The translations under genes and the position numbers were made by a program. The notes under the pieces are model-generated. The model did no database searches and was not told the DNA's origin. It saw nothing but the letters and a program-made list of their open reading frames with translations. Below, in pieces: positions 15,856 to 24,738 of a stretch of DNA of 64,000 nt. Numbering within the stretch: the first letter of the stretch is position 1; every line of letters starts with the position of its first letter. Source of the DNA: Croceicoccus mobilis (GTDB lineage Bacteria > Pseudomonadota > Alphaproteobacteria > Sphingomonadales > Sphingomonadaceae); NCBI RefSeq assembly GCF_001661965.1, contig NZ_LYWZ01000023.1:1-64000 (forward strand), read 5' to 3'.

Positions 15856-17379
15856 TTACAAAGTCACGCCGCGCTTCCAGATCGAGATCACGCGCTGGCC
15901 CATTTTTTCACTGGCGGTCTTTTTCCCGCTTGCGATTGCAAGCAGCGCCGCGGCGAAATCATCGTCCACCACCCCCGTCTCTTCAGACAGCAGGCGGCCC
16001 GCGTCGAAATCGATCCAGCCCGATTTGGCCGAGGCAAGGCGCGAATTGGATGCGACCTTTACTGTCGGCACGGGGAAGCCCAGCGGCGTGCCGCGTCCGG
16101 TCGTGAACAGGATCATCGTCGCCCCCGCTGCCGCCAATGCGGTGGAGGACACCGCATCATTGCCCGGCGCTTCCAGCAGGGTGAGGCCGCTCGCATCGGC
16201 CACGCCGCCATAATCGATGACATCGACCAAGGGTGCCTTACCGCCTTTTTGCACCGCGCCCAGCGACTTCTCCTCCAGCGTGGTGATCCCGCCCGCGATA
16301 TTGCCGGGTGACGGATTTTCCGAAACCGGCTGCCCCTGGTCTAGGAAATAGCGTTTGAAGCGGTTGAGGAGCGCGCTTGCCTCCTTATGGACCTCGGCCG
16401 AAACGCTGCGCGCGAACAGCGCCTTTTCAGCGCCAAAGATCTCTGGAATTTCGGTCAGCACCAGCCGCCCGTCGCTTGCCGCAACGCGATCGGAAAAACG
16501 GCCCAGCAGTGGGTTCGCCGTTACGCCCGAAAGCGCGTCCGATCCACCGCATTTCAGGCCCACCGCCAGCGCCGATGCCGGGGCTTCGCTGCGCTCCATG
16601 CCGCGCAACTGCTCGACCAGTTCGTCGATCAGTGCATTGGCGCGGTCATATTCGTCACCCGGATCCTGTGCGCGCATCACGCGCAGCTTGGCGCGGCTGC
16701 GCTCGGGGATATGCTCGATCAGCGTATCGAGCTGGTTGCTCTCACACCCAAGGCCGATCAGCACCACGCCGCCCGCATTGGGGTTGTCGCACAGTGCAGC
16801 CAGCGCGGCCTGCGTGCCCGAAAGGTCATCGCCCAGCTGCGAACAGCCATGCGGATGGCCGAAACCGATGATCGCATCCAGTCCGCCCGACGCGATAGCA
16901 TCGGCATGGCGCAACTCCGCTTCGCGCGCGAGCATTTCAGCCATTGGCGCGACGCAGCCAACAGTGGGGATCAGCCAGATCTCGTTTCTTGTGCCGTAGC
17001 GGCCATCCTCGCGCAGATAGCCCTGCCAGTTGCCCAGTGTCTTCGCGCCGCTTGCCGGCTGCGGTCCAGCGAAGTCGCCATAGCTGACTTCGCCGGAAAG
17101 CGCGGTCTTCAGATTATGCGAATGGACATGATCGCCGCGCGTGATCGCCGCGCTGGCGATGCCGATCTGTTCACCATAGCGGATCACCGGCTCGCCCTTC
17201 GCATGGGCCGCCAGAGCGATCTTGTGACCCGAAGGGATGGCAGCATTGGTCGTCAGCGTTCCATCGGGCGATGGCACCGATTCGCCCGCTGCAATATCGC
17301 GCAGCGCCACCATGACCGTATCGTCGGCATGGCAGATCATTGCCGCCGGGCGGGCATCCTCAGCCAGTTCAGCATTCAT
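15856..17379 (-). CDS. uxaA: Altronate dehydratase
   Basis: 507-residue protein covering both UxaA domains: an N-terminal SAF-like domain (HADDTVMVALRDIAAGE, GHKIALAAHAKGEPVIRYGEQIG) and the large catalytic C-terminal domain (GRYGTRNEIWLIPTVGC, HPHGCSQLGDD, LKCGGSDALSGVTANP, TTGRGTPLGFPVPTVKV). It dehydrates D-altronate to KDG in galacturonate catabolism. Two starts are possible: ATG 17379, with AAGAG eight to nine bases upstream, and ATG 17388, with no usable spacing; the former is preferred. It is divergent from uxaC across a copy of the shared operator. Confidence 0.92.
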   Translation of the reverse strand: MNAELAEDARPAAMICHADDTVMVALRDIAAGESVPSPDGTLTTNAAIPSGHKIALAAHAKGEPVIRYGEQIGIASAAITRGDHVHSHNLKTALSGEVSYGDFAGPQPASGAKTLGNWQGYLREDGRYGTRNEIWLIPTVGCVAPMAEMLAREAELRHADAIASGGLDAIIGFGHPHGCSQLGDDLSGTQAALAALCDNPNAGGVVLIGLGCESNQLDTLIEHIPERSRAKLRVMRAQDPGDEYDRANALIDELVEQLRGMERSEAPASALAVGLKCGGSDALSGVTANPLLGRFSDRVAASDGRLVLTEIPEIFGAEKALFARSVSAEVHKEASALLNRFKRYFLDQGQPVSENPSPGNIAGGITTLEEKSLGAVQKGGKAPLVDVIDYGGVADASGLTLLEAPGNDAVSSTALAAAGATMILFTTGRGTPLGFPVPTVKVASNSRLASAKSGWIDFDAGRLLSEETGVVDDDFAAALLAIASGKKTASEKMGQRVISIWKRGVTL

Positions 17380-17450
17380 CTTCGTCATCTCTTGGGTTCT
17401 TGCCAGCATTGCCCATTGAAATCGGGGCCAAGCCGGTGCATTAGCGTCAA

Positions 17451-17465
17451 TGACACCGGTTACCA
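17451..17465 (+). promoter_or_regulatory. Putative uronate-regulon operator, copy 3
   Basis: TGACACCGGTTACCA, identical over all 15 bases to the site at 6860-6874, in the 157-bp divergent region between uxaA and uxaC. One site could serve both promoters. It ties the galacturonate enzymes to the pectate lyase and TonB receptor genes as one regulon; the regulator, probably of the LacI type judging from the palindrome, is not in the window. Confidence 0.75.
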
Positions 17466-17536
17466 TAACAGGCGCCGCGCGACAATGCTGCTCCATTCCC
17501 GCAGCCATTCCGACCCGGCCCGAAAGAGAGAGCCTC

Positions 17537-18937
17537 ATGACCCGCCCCCTCAACCTCCATCCCGATCGCCTGCTGCCCGCAGATCCTGCGGTTCGCGCCA
17601 TCGCGCGCGATCTCTATGGCTCGGTTGCGAACCTGCCCATCGTCAGCCCGCATGGCCACACCGACCCAAGCTGGTTTGCCAAGAACGAAAGCTTCGGCAA
17701 TGCGACCGAACTGCTGCTGGTCCCCGACCATTACCTGTTCCGCATGCTCTATTCGCAGGGTGTGCGATTGGAAGACCTTGGAATTTCGGGGCATGAGGCA
17801 AATCCGCGCGTGGCATGGCGCATCCTGGCTGAAAACTATTATCTGTTCCGCGGCACGCCATCGCGCATGTGGCTGGATTGGGTGTTCGCAGAGGCGTTCG
17901 GCATGGACGTGCAGCTGTCAGGCGAAACCGCGGACCTGTATTACGACACCATCACCGAAAAGCTGGCCACCGATGCGTTCCGTCCCCGCGCCCTGTTCGA
18001 GAGATATAATATCGAGGCGATCGCCACGACCGAAAGCCCATTGGACACGCTGGAGCATCACGCCGCCATCCGCGAATCGGGCTGGAACGGCCGCGTCGTC
18101 ACCGCCTATCGCCCAGACCCCGTGGTCGATCCGGAGTTCGAGGGTTTTGCCGCAAACCTGAAGACGTTCGGCGAAATCACGGGCGAGGACACGATGACGT
18201 GGGAAGGCTATCTAAACGCCCATAGTCAGCGCCGCGAATTCTTCAAATCGTTCGGCGCGACCAGCACCGATCACGGCCACCCCACCGCCACCACCGCGAA
18301 CCTGACGGCCAGCGAAGCCGCCGCCCTGTTCGACCGGGTGAAGGACGGCAATGCCAGCGCCGCCGACGCCGAGCTGTTCCGCGGCCAGATGCTGACCGAG
18401 ATGGCGGCGATGAGCTTGTCGGACGGTCTGGTCATGCAGATCCACCCAGGCTCTTTCCGCAACCATAACGGCTGGCTGTTCGAGAATTTCGGACGCGACA
18501 AGGGCGCCGACATCCCGACGCGCACCGATTACGTGCATGCGCTAAAGCCCCTGCTCGACCGGTTCGGGAATGAGAAGGACCTTTCGATCATCCTCTTCAC
18601 GCTGGATGAAAGCGTCTATGCCCGCGAACTCGCGCCGCTGGCTGGCCATTATCCGGTGCTGAAGCTGGGCCCGTCCTGGTGGTTCCACGACAGCCCCGAG
18701 GGCATGCGCCGCTTCCGCCACAACACGACCGAAACGGCCGGCTTCTACAACACCGTCGGCTTCAACGACGATACCCGCGCCTTCCTCTCGATCCCCGCGC
18801 GCCATGACGTGTCGCGGCGCATCGATTGCGGTTTCCTCGCCCAGCTGGTCGCCGAACACAGGATCGAGGATTGGGAAGCAGCCGAACTGGCGCAGGACCT
18901 TGCCTATAATCTCGTCAAGAAGGCGTATCGCCTGTGA
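17537..18937 (+). CDS. uxaC: Uronate isomerase
   Basis: 466-residue member of the amidohydrolase-superfamily uronate isomerases, close to the usual length of about 470. The metal-site motif HGHTDPSWF with His39 and His41 is near the N-terminus, and HPGSFRNHN, GPSWWFHDSPEGM and the C-terminal DVSRRIDCGFLAQLVAEHR blocks are all present. It interconverts D-galacturonate and D-tagaturonate, and D-glucuronate and D-fructuronate. The ATG at 17537 has GAAAGAGAG six bases upstream. The stop overlaps the GTG of the next gene. Confidence 0.95.
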   Translation: MTRPLNLHPDRLLPADPAVRAIARDLYGSVANLPIVSPHGHTDPSWFAKNESFGNATELLLVPDHYLFRMLYSQGVRLEDLGISGHEANPRVAWRILAENYYLFRGTPSRMWLDWVFAEAFGMDVQLSGETADLYYDTITEKLATDAFRPRALFERYNIEAIATTESPLDTLEHHAAIRESGWNGRVVTAYRPDPVVDPEFEGFAANLKTFGEITGEDTMTWEGYLNAHSQRREFFKSFGATSTDHGHPTATTANLTASEAAALFDRVKDGNASAADAELFRGQMLTEMAAMSLSDGLVMQIHPGSFRNHNGWLFENFGRDKGADIPTRTDYVHALKPLLDRFGNEKDLSIILFTLDESVYARELAPLAGHYPVLKLGPSWWFHDSPEGMRRFRHNTTETAGFYNTVGFNDDTRAFLSIPARHDVSRRIDCGFLAQLVAEHRIEDWEAAELAQDLAYNLVKKAYRL

Positions 18938-20268
18938 GGCTCTCGCCAACCACGCTGACCGGCCTGCCTGTTGGCATTGCGACACCCGGCTATGACCGCG
19001 ATGCGCAGCCGATCGGCATCGTTCATTTCGGGATCGGCGCGTTCCACCGCGCGCATCAGGCGTGGTATACCGATCTCGCCATGAATGCAGGCGAAAGCGG
19101 CTGGGCCATTTGCGGTGTCTCCATGCGCTCGGCCAGCGTGGCCGAACAGCTCAATCCGCAGGGCGGCCTCTATTCCTTGACCGAGCGCGGTGGCGGCAGG
19201 GCCGATACCAGCATCATCGGTGCGGTGCGCGAAGTGCTGGTCGCCCCCGATACGCCGGATGCAGTCATCGCGCGCATCGCCTCTCCCGATTGCCATATCG
19301 TCAGCTTCACAGTGACTGAAAAGGGCTATGCCCGTGCCGCCGACGGGTCGCTCGACCTCATGCTTGCAGCCAAGAGCTTCTACCCGCTGCTCACCGCAGC
19401 GCTGGAGCAGCGGCAAGCGCAGGGCCTCTCCGGCTTGACGCTGATGAGTTGCGACAATCTGTCGGGCAACGGCCAGGCGCTCGCGCGGCTGATGCATGAC
19501 TGGCTTGAGGCGAAGGCACCGGCGCTGATCGACTGGTTCGACGCTAATTGCGCCTGCCCCGAAACGATGATCGACCGCATCGTGCCCGCCACCACCGACG
19601 AAGACCGCATCATGCTCGAAAAAAAGCTGGGCATGCGCGACGAAGGCGCGGTGTTGACCGAAAGCTTCAGCCAATGGGTGATCGAGGACCGTTTCGCCGG
19701 TCCGCGCCCAAGGTGGGAAAACCACGGCGCGCAGCTGGTGGCAGAGGTCGCGCCTTATGAAACCGCGAAGCTGCGCATGCTTAACGGAGCGCATTCAATG
19801 CTGGCCTATTGCGGCCTCGCGCGGGGCCTTACCTATGTGCATGAAGCCGTGGCCGATGCCGAACTGAAGGCGTTGGCAACGGACCTCATGCTTAAGGAAG
19901 CCGCCCCCACCATCGATGCCGCGCCGGAACAGGACCTGCCTGCATACGCCGCCAGCCTGATCGACCGATTTGCCGAACCCTCGATCCAGCACCGTCTGGC
20001 CCAGATCGCCATGGACGGATCGCAGAAAATCCCGCAGCGTTGGCTCGAAACGGTCAAGGCGCAGCAGGAAGCGGGCAATGCCTGCCCCTCCATCACCGCG
20101 GCCTTCGAGGCATGGATCGCGCATCTGGAAGATGGCACACTGGTCAATGACCCGCATGGCGAAGAGCTGACCGCCGTTGTCCGCGACAAGGGGCGTGAAG
20201 GCTTGCTCGACCATCTCTTCAACACGAGCGGGATTTTCGCGGGGCTACCCTGCCCGGTGGCGCGCTAA
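18934..20268 (+). CDS. Mannitol-dehydrogenase-family uronate reductase (UxuB-like)
   Basis: 444 residues of the long-chain mannitol dehydrogenase family: NAD-binding start IVHFGIGAFHRAHQAWY, SFTVTEKGY, MSCDNLSGNG, RIVPATT and the substrate/proton-relay block AKLRMLNGAHSMLAY with its conserved Lys and His. The N-terminus matches fructuronate reductase (UxuB) and mannitol dehydrogenase rather than enteric UxaB. Because it is coupled to uxaC and divergent from uxaA, while no mannonate dehydratase is present, it probably reduces tagaturonate to altronate here. That substrate is inferred. GTG start at 18934 overlaps the uxaC stop. Confidence 0.85.
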   Translation: MRLSPTTLTGLPVGIATPGYDRDAQPIGIVHFGIGAFHRAHQAWYTDLAMNAGESGWAICGVSMRSASVAEQLNPQGGLYSLTERGGGRADTSIIGAVREVLVAPDTPDAVIARIASPDCHIVSFTVTEKGYARAADGSLDLMLAAKSFYPLLTAALEQRQAQGLSGLTLMSCDNLSGNGQALARLMHDWLEAKAPALIDWFDANCACPETMIDRIVPATTDEDRIMLEKKLGMRDEGAVLTESFSQWVIEDRFAGPRPRWENHGAQLVAEVAPYETAKLRMLNGAHSMLAYCGLARGLTYVHEAVADAELKALATDLMLKEAAPTIDAAPEQDLPAYAASLIDRFAEPSIQHRLAQIAMDGSQKIPQRWLETVKAQQEAGNACPSITAAFEAWIAHLEDGTLVNDPHGEELTAVVRDKGREGLLDHLFNTSGIFAGLPCPVAR

Positions 20269-20432
20269 CGCCGTTTGCGAACCAGCGCCCAACCGATCGG
20301 CAGCAGGCAAAGGGCAAGCGCGAGATTGGCGAAACCGTCCTCCCACGTCTCCCCCGTCAGGCCCGCGAACAGGCCGACAAGGGCGATGATGGCGATGATC
20401 GCAATGGGGGCGAGCGGGCGGTTCATCGTCAT
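20265..20432 (-). CDS. Small two-segment membrane protein
   Basis: 55-residue protein with two hydrophobic stretches (about residues 6-24 and 32-48) separated by GETWEDGF and ending in the basic tail VRKRR. The start ATG at 20432 overlaps the stop of the PepSY gene (ATGA), and its stop overlaps the end of the convergent UxuB-like gene. No family recognised; its coupling suggests it works with the PepSY protein. An alternative start, two codons downstream, is at 20426. Confidence 0.7.
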   Translation of the reverse strand: MTMNRPLAPIAIIAIIALVGLFAGLTGETWEDGFANLALALCLLPIGWALVRKRR

Positions 20433-21559
20433 GCCGCGCCTGCCGATTGAAGCCGCGTGACAGCGCGGGTGCGCGCCGGTTTCGCCAGCCGCCTGGAAAA
20501 CAGGTAAAGCCCGCTGCCCAGCACCACCATCGTCACGATGTCGAGCAGCGCCCAGAGGATCTTCATGATCAGCCCGCCGTAATCGCCAAAGTGCAGCGGC
20601 TGGGCCAGCAGCAGCCCTTTCATGTACCATGGCATGGGCCCAATCCCATCGACTTCGCCGGTCTGGGCATCGATCATCACCGGGGTCAGCAGCTTTTCGG
20701 TCAGCGGTGTCGCGCCCTGCAGGAACACGGCGTAATGATCGCGGCTGGAAAAGGCGGCACCGGGGAAGGCGACGAATTGCGGCCGCATGCCGGGCGCTGC
20801 CTCCATCGCGTTGGCGACGGCCCTGCCCGCCATGCCGGTACGATAGGGCGCAACCGTCTCCCCGCCATCCTTTGTCAGCGTGGCGAGCGCATCGGCGCGC
20901 CACCATGCGGTAATCGGTTCCGAAAGCGTGTTGATCGTGCCCGTCAGCCCGACGACCAGCGCCCATGCCAGTGTCACCCCGCCGATCATATTGTGCCAGT
21001 CGAGCCAGCGAATACGCGCGGCTTTCTCCTTACGCACGCCCGCAAAGCCTGCCTTTTTGGCAAAGGGCGAATAGAGCACGACCCCCGACACCAGGGCGAG
21101 GGCAAACAGGAAACCCATGAACCCCAGGAAATACATCCCCGGATCGCCCAGCAGCAGGTCGGTATGGATCTGGAGCAGGAGATCCATGAAACCGCCCTCC
21201 TCGCCCCCGCTGGCAGGCTTTGCATCGCGCAGGTCGATGGGGTTGAACGCCATCTGCGATTCCGCGGCATCCGCCGTTGGCCCGCTGGTTATATTCACCA
21301 CCGGACGATCCACGTCGAAGGACAGGTACAGCGGCACATTGCCCGGATGCTTGGCCAAAGCCGCCTCTACCGCCGTGTCGTAATCGACCAGCGTCGATGC
21401 GTCCCATTTCTCGACCTCATGGCCGCCTTCCAGCGCCTCGATCTCGTCATGGAAGATCAGCGGCAGGCCGGTCGCGCACAGGATGAACATGAAGAGCGTG
21501 CAGGCAATGCTGCTCCATGTATGGACCACGCTCCATTTGCGCAGGGTGGCGGGCTTCAT
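20429..21559 (-). CDS. PepSY-associated transmembrane protein
   Basis: 376-residue inner-membrane protein with four membrane segments. It has the typical PepSY-TM N-terminus (LRKWSVVHTWSSIACTLFMFILCATGLPLIFHDEI), HTDLLLGDPGMYFLGFMGFLFALALVSG, WLDWHNMIGG, a periplasmic domain and a C-terminal LHFGDYGGLIMKILWALLDI segment. Conserved His residues (HTW, FHDE, HTD, WHN, LHFG) resemble those of relatives proposed to bind haem and reduce siderophore iron. It is commonly found beside TonB receptor genes, as here. Start ATG 21559 overlaps the upstream amidohydrolase stop. Confidence 0.88.
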   Translation of the reverse strand: MKPATLRKWSVVHTWSSIACTLFMFILCATGLPLIFHDEIEALEGGHEVEKWDASTLVDYDTAVEAALAKHPGNVPLYLSFDVDRPVVNITSGPTADAAESQMAFNPIDLRDAKPASGGEEGGFMDLLLQIHTDLLLGDPGMYFLGFMGFLFALALVSGVVLYSPFAKKAGFAGVRKEKAARIRWLDWHNMIGGVTLAWALVVGLTGTINTLSEPITAWWRADALATLTKDGGETVAPYRTGMAGRAVANAMEAAPGMRPQFVAFPGAAFSSRDHYAVFLQGATPLTEKLLTPVMIDAQTGEVDGIGPMPWYMKGLLLAQPLHFGDYGGLIMKILWALLDIVTMVVLGSGLYLFSRRLAKPARTRAVTRLQSAGAA

Positions 21560-24500
21560 TGGCCGTCTCCTGTGTCGGGTATGTCGCTCAGCCACCAGCG
21601 GGGCGGCGCATCGCCGGGGCGGCCGATGGGGGCCAGCGTGTCGCCATCGAACAGCAATCCGCCGCGCATCACCATGTCGATGGCGCGCGCGTTGCGGATG
21701 TCCTGACGCGGGTCGGCATCCAATACCAGCAGGTCGGCCAGCTTGCCCGGCGTGATCGTGCCCAGATCGTCGGGCCTGCCGATTATGACGGCATTGTCAC
21801 GCGTCGCGATCTCCAGCGCCTCTTCGGGCGTGGCCCCGCCCATGACGAAGCTTTCCATTTCCCAGTGGAGGCCGAGCCCCTGCACTTCCCCATGGCTGCC
21901 CGCGCCGACAAGACCGCCTGCGCGGCGGATACGCATCGCATCGGCGGCAAATTTCGGAAAGCTCTGCAAATCGGCGGCCATCCAGTGGATGTCGTGGCGG
22001 TCGCCCTCGAACACATGGGGCGGCGTGAAGTGGCGCAGCTTTGCATCCGCGGGATCTTCGCGATTGACGATGCTGTCGACCAAAGCCGTGCCGCCGCCAT
22101 AAAGCACGGTGAAGGTCGGCGTGTAGGCGATATTGCTGGCGGTGAAGAGATTGATCACATCGTCGTGGATCGGCGTGATCGGCAGATTATGTTCGTTCCC
22201 GGCAAAGCCGTCGACCGCGTGGGTCAATTCCAGCACGAAATCCGCCGCGCCCTCGGTCGTGGGCATCATGCCGAGTTCGCGCGACGCCTGCGCCACATAT
22301 TGCCGCCGTGCCCGGTCGCCGACCATATAGGCCTTGAGGTTGCGGGTGCGATAATGATCGCGATAACGGGTCAGCACGTCGCGCGCGGCCTGCAGGCTGT
22401 CGATATTGGAATTCACGAACACGCCCGGCCCGGTCGAAAACAGGCGCGGCCCTGCCATCATGCCGCTATCGGCCAGATCGCCATAGGTGAAAATGTCGGG
22501 CGTGAACGCCTGCACCTCAAGCGACGACGTCACCCCATAGGCAAGGTTCGCGGCAAAGGCCCAGTGCGCCGCATCGTGCTGCCCCCGGCGCAGGCCGAAG
22601 AAATGGGCGTGCGTGTCGATGAGGCCGGGCATGATGAACTTGCCTGTCAGGTCATGGCTTTGCGCGTCTATCGGCACCGCTAGCGAACCGCGCCTGCCGA
22701 TTGCGGCGATGCGGTCCCCCTTGATCAGCACATCGGCGTTTTCGACGACCTTGCCGCCGTCCATGGTGAGCACTGTCGCGCCGCGCAGCAATTGCGGATG
22801 CGCGGGCATGGCGCGCGGCACGGTCACGGCCAGCGACCCGCCTTTGGCTTCGGCTTCAGGGTCGGCGGCGGTCAGCGCGGTGGCCGTGTCGATCGAGAGC
22901 CAGTCCGCGCCAACAGTCCAGAACAGGCGCTGGCCATCGCCGGTCCACATCGCGCGGTCGGCCCCGATGCGGGTCACGCGCTGGTGCCCTGCAGGGGCTT
23001 TCTGCAGGTCGAGCGTGGCCATGTCCTCTGCCGGTTCAGGCATCGGCAGCAGGTGCAGTTCGGATGCGGCGCGGGCCAGCAAATGCCGCGCATCGGGAGA
23101 CACCAGAATATCGGTCACCGGCGCGCTGCCCGGCACATATTGCCCGACCGGGCGCGCCAGCACGGCGACGCGGGGGCTGATCCCGCCCGCCGTCACCTCG
23201 GCCAGAGCGGCGGGGGTCTGCACCCAGATGCGGCCATCGGCTGTCTGCTGCAGATTGGTAAGGCCGGTGCTGTGGGCGATGACTTGCGGTTCACCGCCAT
23301 CCAGCGGGATGCGGACGATATCGGTGGCATAGCCCGGCACGATCTCGGTCGGGGCGTGCATGCGGTCGTAATTATTGACCTTCAGCGCCAGCACGGCAGC
23401 GCCATCGCGGCTGGCAATCAGCTCGGGCCAATAGGCACCACGTTTCGTCACCGCCCGCACTTCACCGCCTGAGGACGGTAGCGCCATGATCTGCCCGCCC
23501 TCGGCAGCGGTCCAGCGGGTGAAGAACAGGGTCCTGCCATCCACGCTCCACGCCGGGTCAAAGGCATCGCCGGTGAACAACCGGCGCGGCGCATCCTTGC
23601 CGCGCGCGCTTTTCACATAGAGCGAGCCCAGCGCGGTGAATGCAATGCGGGTTCCATCGGCCGAAGGCACGGCCCCTTCGGCGATATGGGTGACGACGGG
23701 GCCGCTCGATACATGCTGCACGACGCGGGCATTGGGCTTCAGCGCGAGATCGACCGGAGCACGAAAGGGGATGGCGGTCATCGACCCGCTCGCAATGTCG
23801 AGCAGGTGGAATTTGCCGCCTTTCGCCAGCACGATCCCGGTACCATCGGGCGTGAATTCATATCGCGGCAAGAGGTCGTAGTAATACGCCCCCTCCTGCC
23901 CGTCGCGGTCCACAGGGAAGGCGATCCAACGATCATCGCCCGTCGTCAGGTCACGCAGGCGCAGGCCCGTTTCGGCCCCGAACCGCGCCGCATAGGCAAG
24001 CCGCTTGCCATCGGGCGAAAGCACCGGGCGCATGCCGCCCGGCACGATCGTCTCGACATGGCCGGTGGCCAGATCCAGCCGCGCAATCGACCAGTTCGGC
24101 GGATCGTCCACGGTCCAGGTATGGCCGCGTTTCGTCGCGTAATAGACCGACTTGCCATCGGGCGTGGGCGCCGCGCCAAGCGCATTGATGCGCTCGTCCC
24201 AGCCCTCGTCGCCATTGGGCTGCGCCTTGACCAGCAATTCGCCCTTCCCTCCGGAGATGGGGAAGCGCCATAATTCGAACGCCAGCACCGAATGCACCGC
24301 GCGGCTGACATAGACCGCGCTGCCATCTGCTGCCCATGCGGGCGATGTTTCCAGTACCAGTGACGTGTCATCCGACAGCATGCGCGCGTCGCTGCCATCG
24401 GGGCGGGAGACCCAAAGGTTCGTGATGCCCGAGCGGTCGGAGATAAAGGCCAGCCACTCACCATCGGGCGAGAGCACGGGATCGCGTTCCCATGCATCGC

Positions 24501-24738
24501 CCGTCAGCACCGGAACCGCGTCACCGCCACCTGATGGCATGCGATAAATATCGCCCAGCACGTCGAAGAAGATGCTGCGCCCATCGGGCGAAAGATCGAG
24601 ATGCGACCATGTCGCCTCGCTCGCCTCGTATCGCAGTCGGGCGCCATCCTGCGATCCCGCTGCATGCGCGGCCACCGAATGCCCCGCAGATGCGGACAGG
24701 GCGAGCGCCGCCGCAAGATTTACGGCGGCGCTTCTCAT
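21556..24738 (-). CDS. Exported TolB-type propeller/amidohydrolase fusion
   Basis: 1060-residue exported protein. A signal peptide (about 1-26) is followed by repeated LSPDGRSIFF / LSPDGEWLAFISD / FTPDGTGIVL blades of a WD40-like (PD40) propeller to about residue 640, then an amidohydrolase barrel. The barrel starts at GATVLTMDGGKVVENADVLIKGDRIAAIG, with metal site His710-x-His712 in DTHAHFFG and late blocks TPIHDD and GSHGEVQGLGLHWEME. The C-terminal PGKLADLLVLDADP is typical. Metal-dependent hydrolysis of a cyclic amide or peptide-like substrate is likely, but the substrate is unknown. ATG 24738 overlaps the TonB receptor stop (TGATG); a GTG one codon upstream is possible. Confidence 0.88.
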   Translation of the reverse strand: MRSAAVNLAAALALSASAGHSVAAHAAGSQDGARLRYEASEATWSHLDLSPDGRSIFFDVLGDIYRMPSGGGDAVPVLTGDAWERDPVLSPDGEWLAFISDRSGITNLWVSRPDGSDARMLSDDTSLVLETSPAWAADGSAVYVSRAVHSVLAFELWRFPISGGKGELLVKAQPNGDEGWDERINALGAAPTPDGKSVYYATKRGHTWTVDDPPNWSIARLDLATGHVETIVPGGMRPVLSPDGKRLAYAARFGAETGLRLRDLTTGDDRWIAFPVDRDGQEGAYYYDLLPRYEFTPDGTGIVLAKGGKFHLLDIASGSMTAIPFRAPVDLALKPNARVVQHVSSGPVVTHIAEGAVPSADGTRIAFTALGSLYVKSARGKDAPRRLFTGDAFDPAWSVDGRTLFFTRWTAAEGGQIMALPSSGGEVRAVTKRGAYWPELIASRDGAAVLALKVNNYDRMHAPTEIVPGYATDIVRIPLDGGEPQVIAHSTGLTNLQQTADGRIWVQTPAALAEVTAGGISPRVAVLARPVGQYVPGSAPVTDILVSPDARHLLARAASELHLLPMPEPAEDMATLDLQKAPAGHQRVTRIGADRAMWTGDGQRLFWTVGADWLSIDTATALTAADPEAEAKGGSLAVTVPRAMPAHPQLLRGATVLTMDGGKVVENADVLIKGDRIAAIGRRGSLAVPIDAQSHDLTGKFIMPGLIDTHAHFFGLRRGQHDAAHWAFAANLAYGVTSSLEVQAFTPDIFTYGDLADSGMMAGPRLFSTGPGVFVNSNIDSLQAARDVLTRYRDHYRTRNLKAYMVGDRARRQYVAQASRELGMMPTTEGAADFVLELTHAVDGFAGNEHNLPITPIHDDVINLFTASNIAYTPTFTVLYGGGTALVDSIVNREDPADAKLRHFTPPHVFEGDRHDIHWMAADLQSFPKFAADAMRIRRAGGLVGAGSHGEVQGLGLHWEMESFVMGGATPEEALEIATRDNAVIIGRPDDLGTITPGKLADLLVLDADPRQDIRNARAIDMVMRGGLLFDGDTLAPIGRPGDAPPRWWLSDIPDTGDGQ

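Noticed and set aside
15856-17601. Longer uxaA start near 17601
   Set aside because: It would run through the shared operator and the uxaC ribosome site, and the added residues are not UxaA-like.
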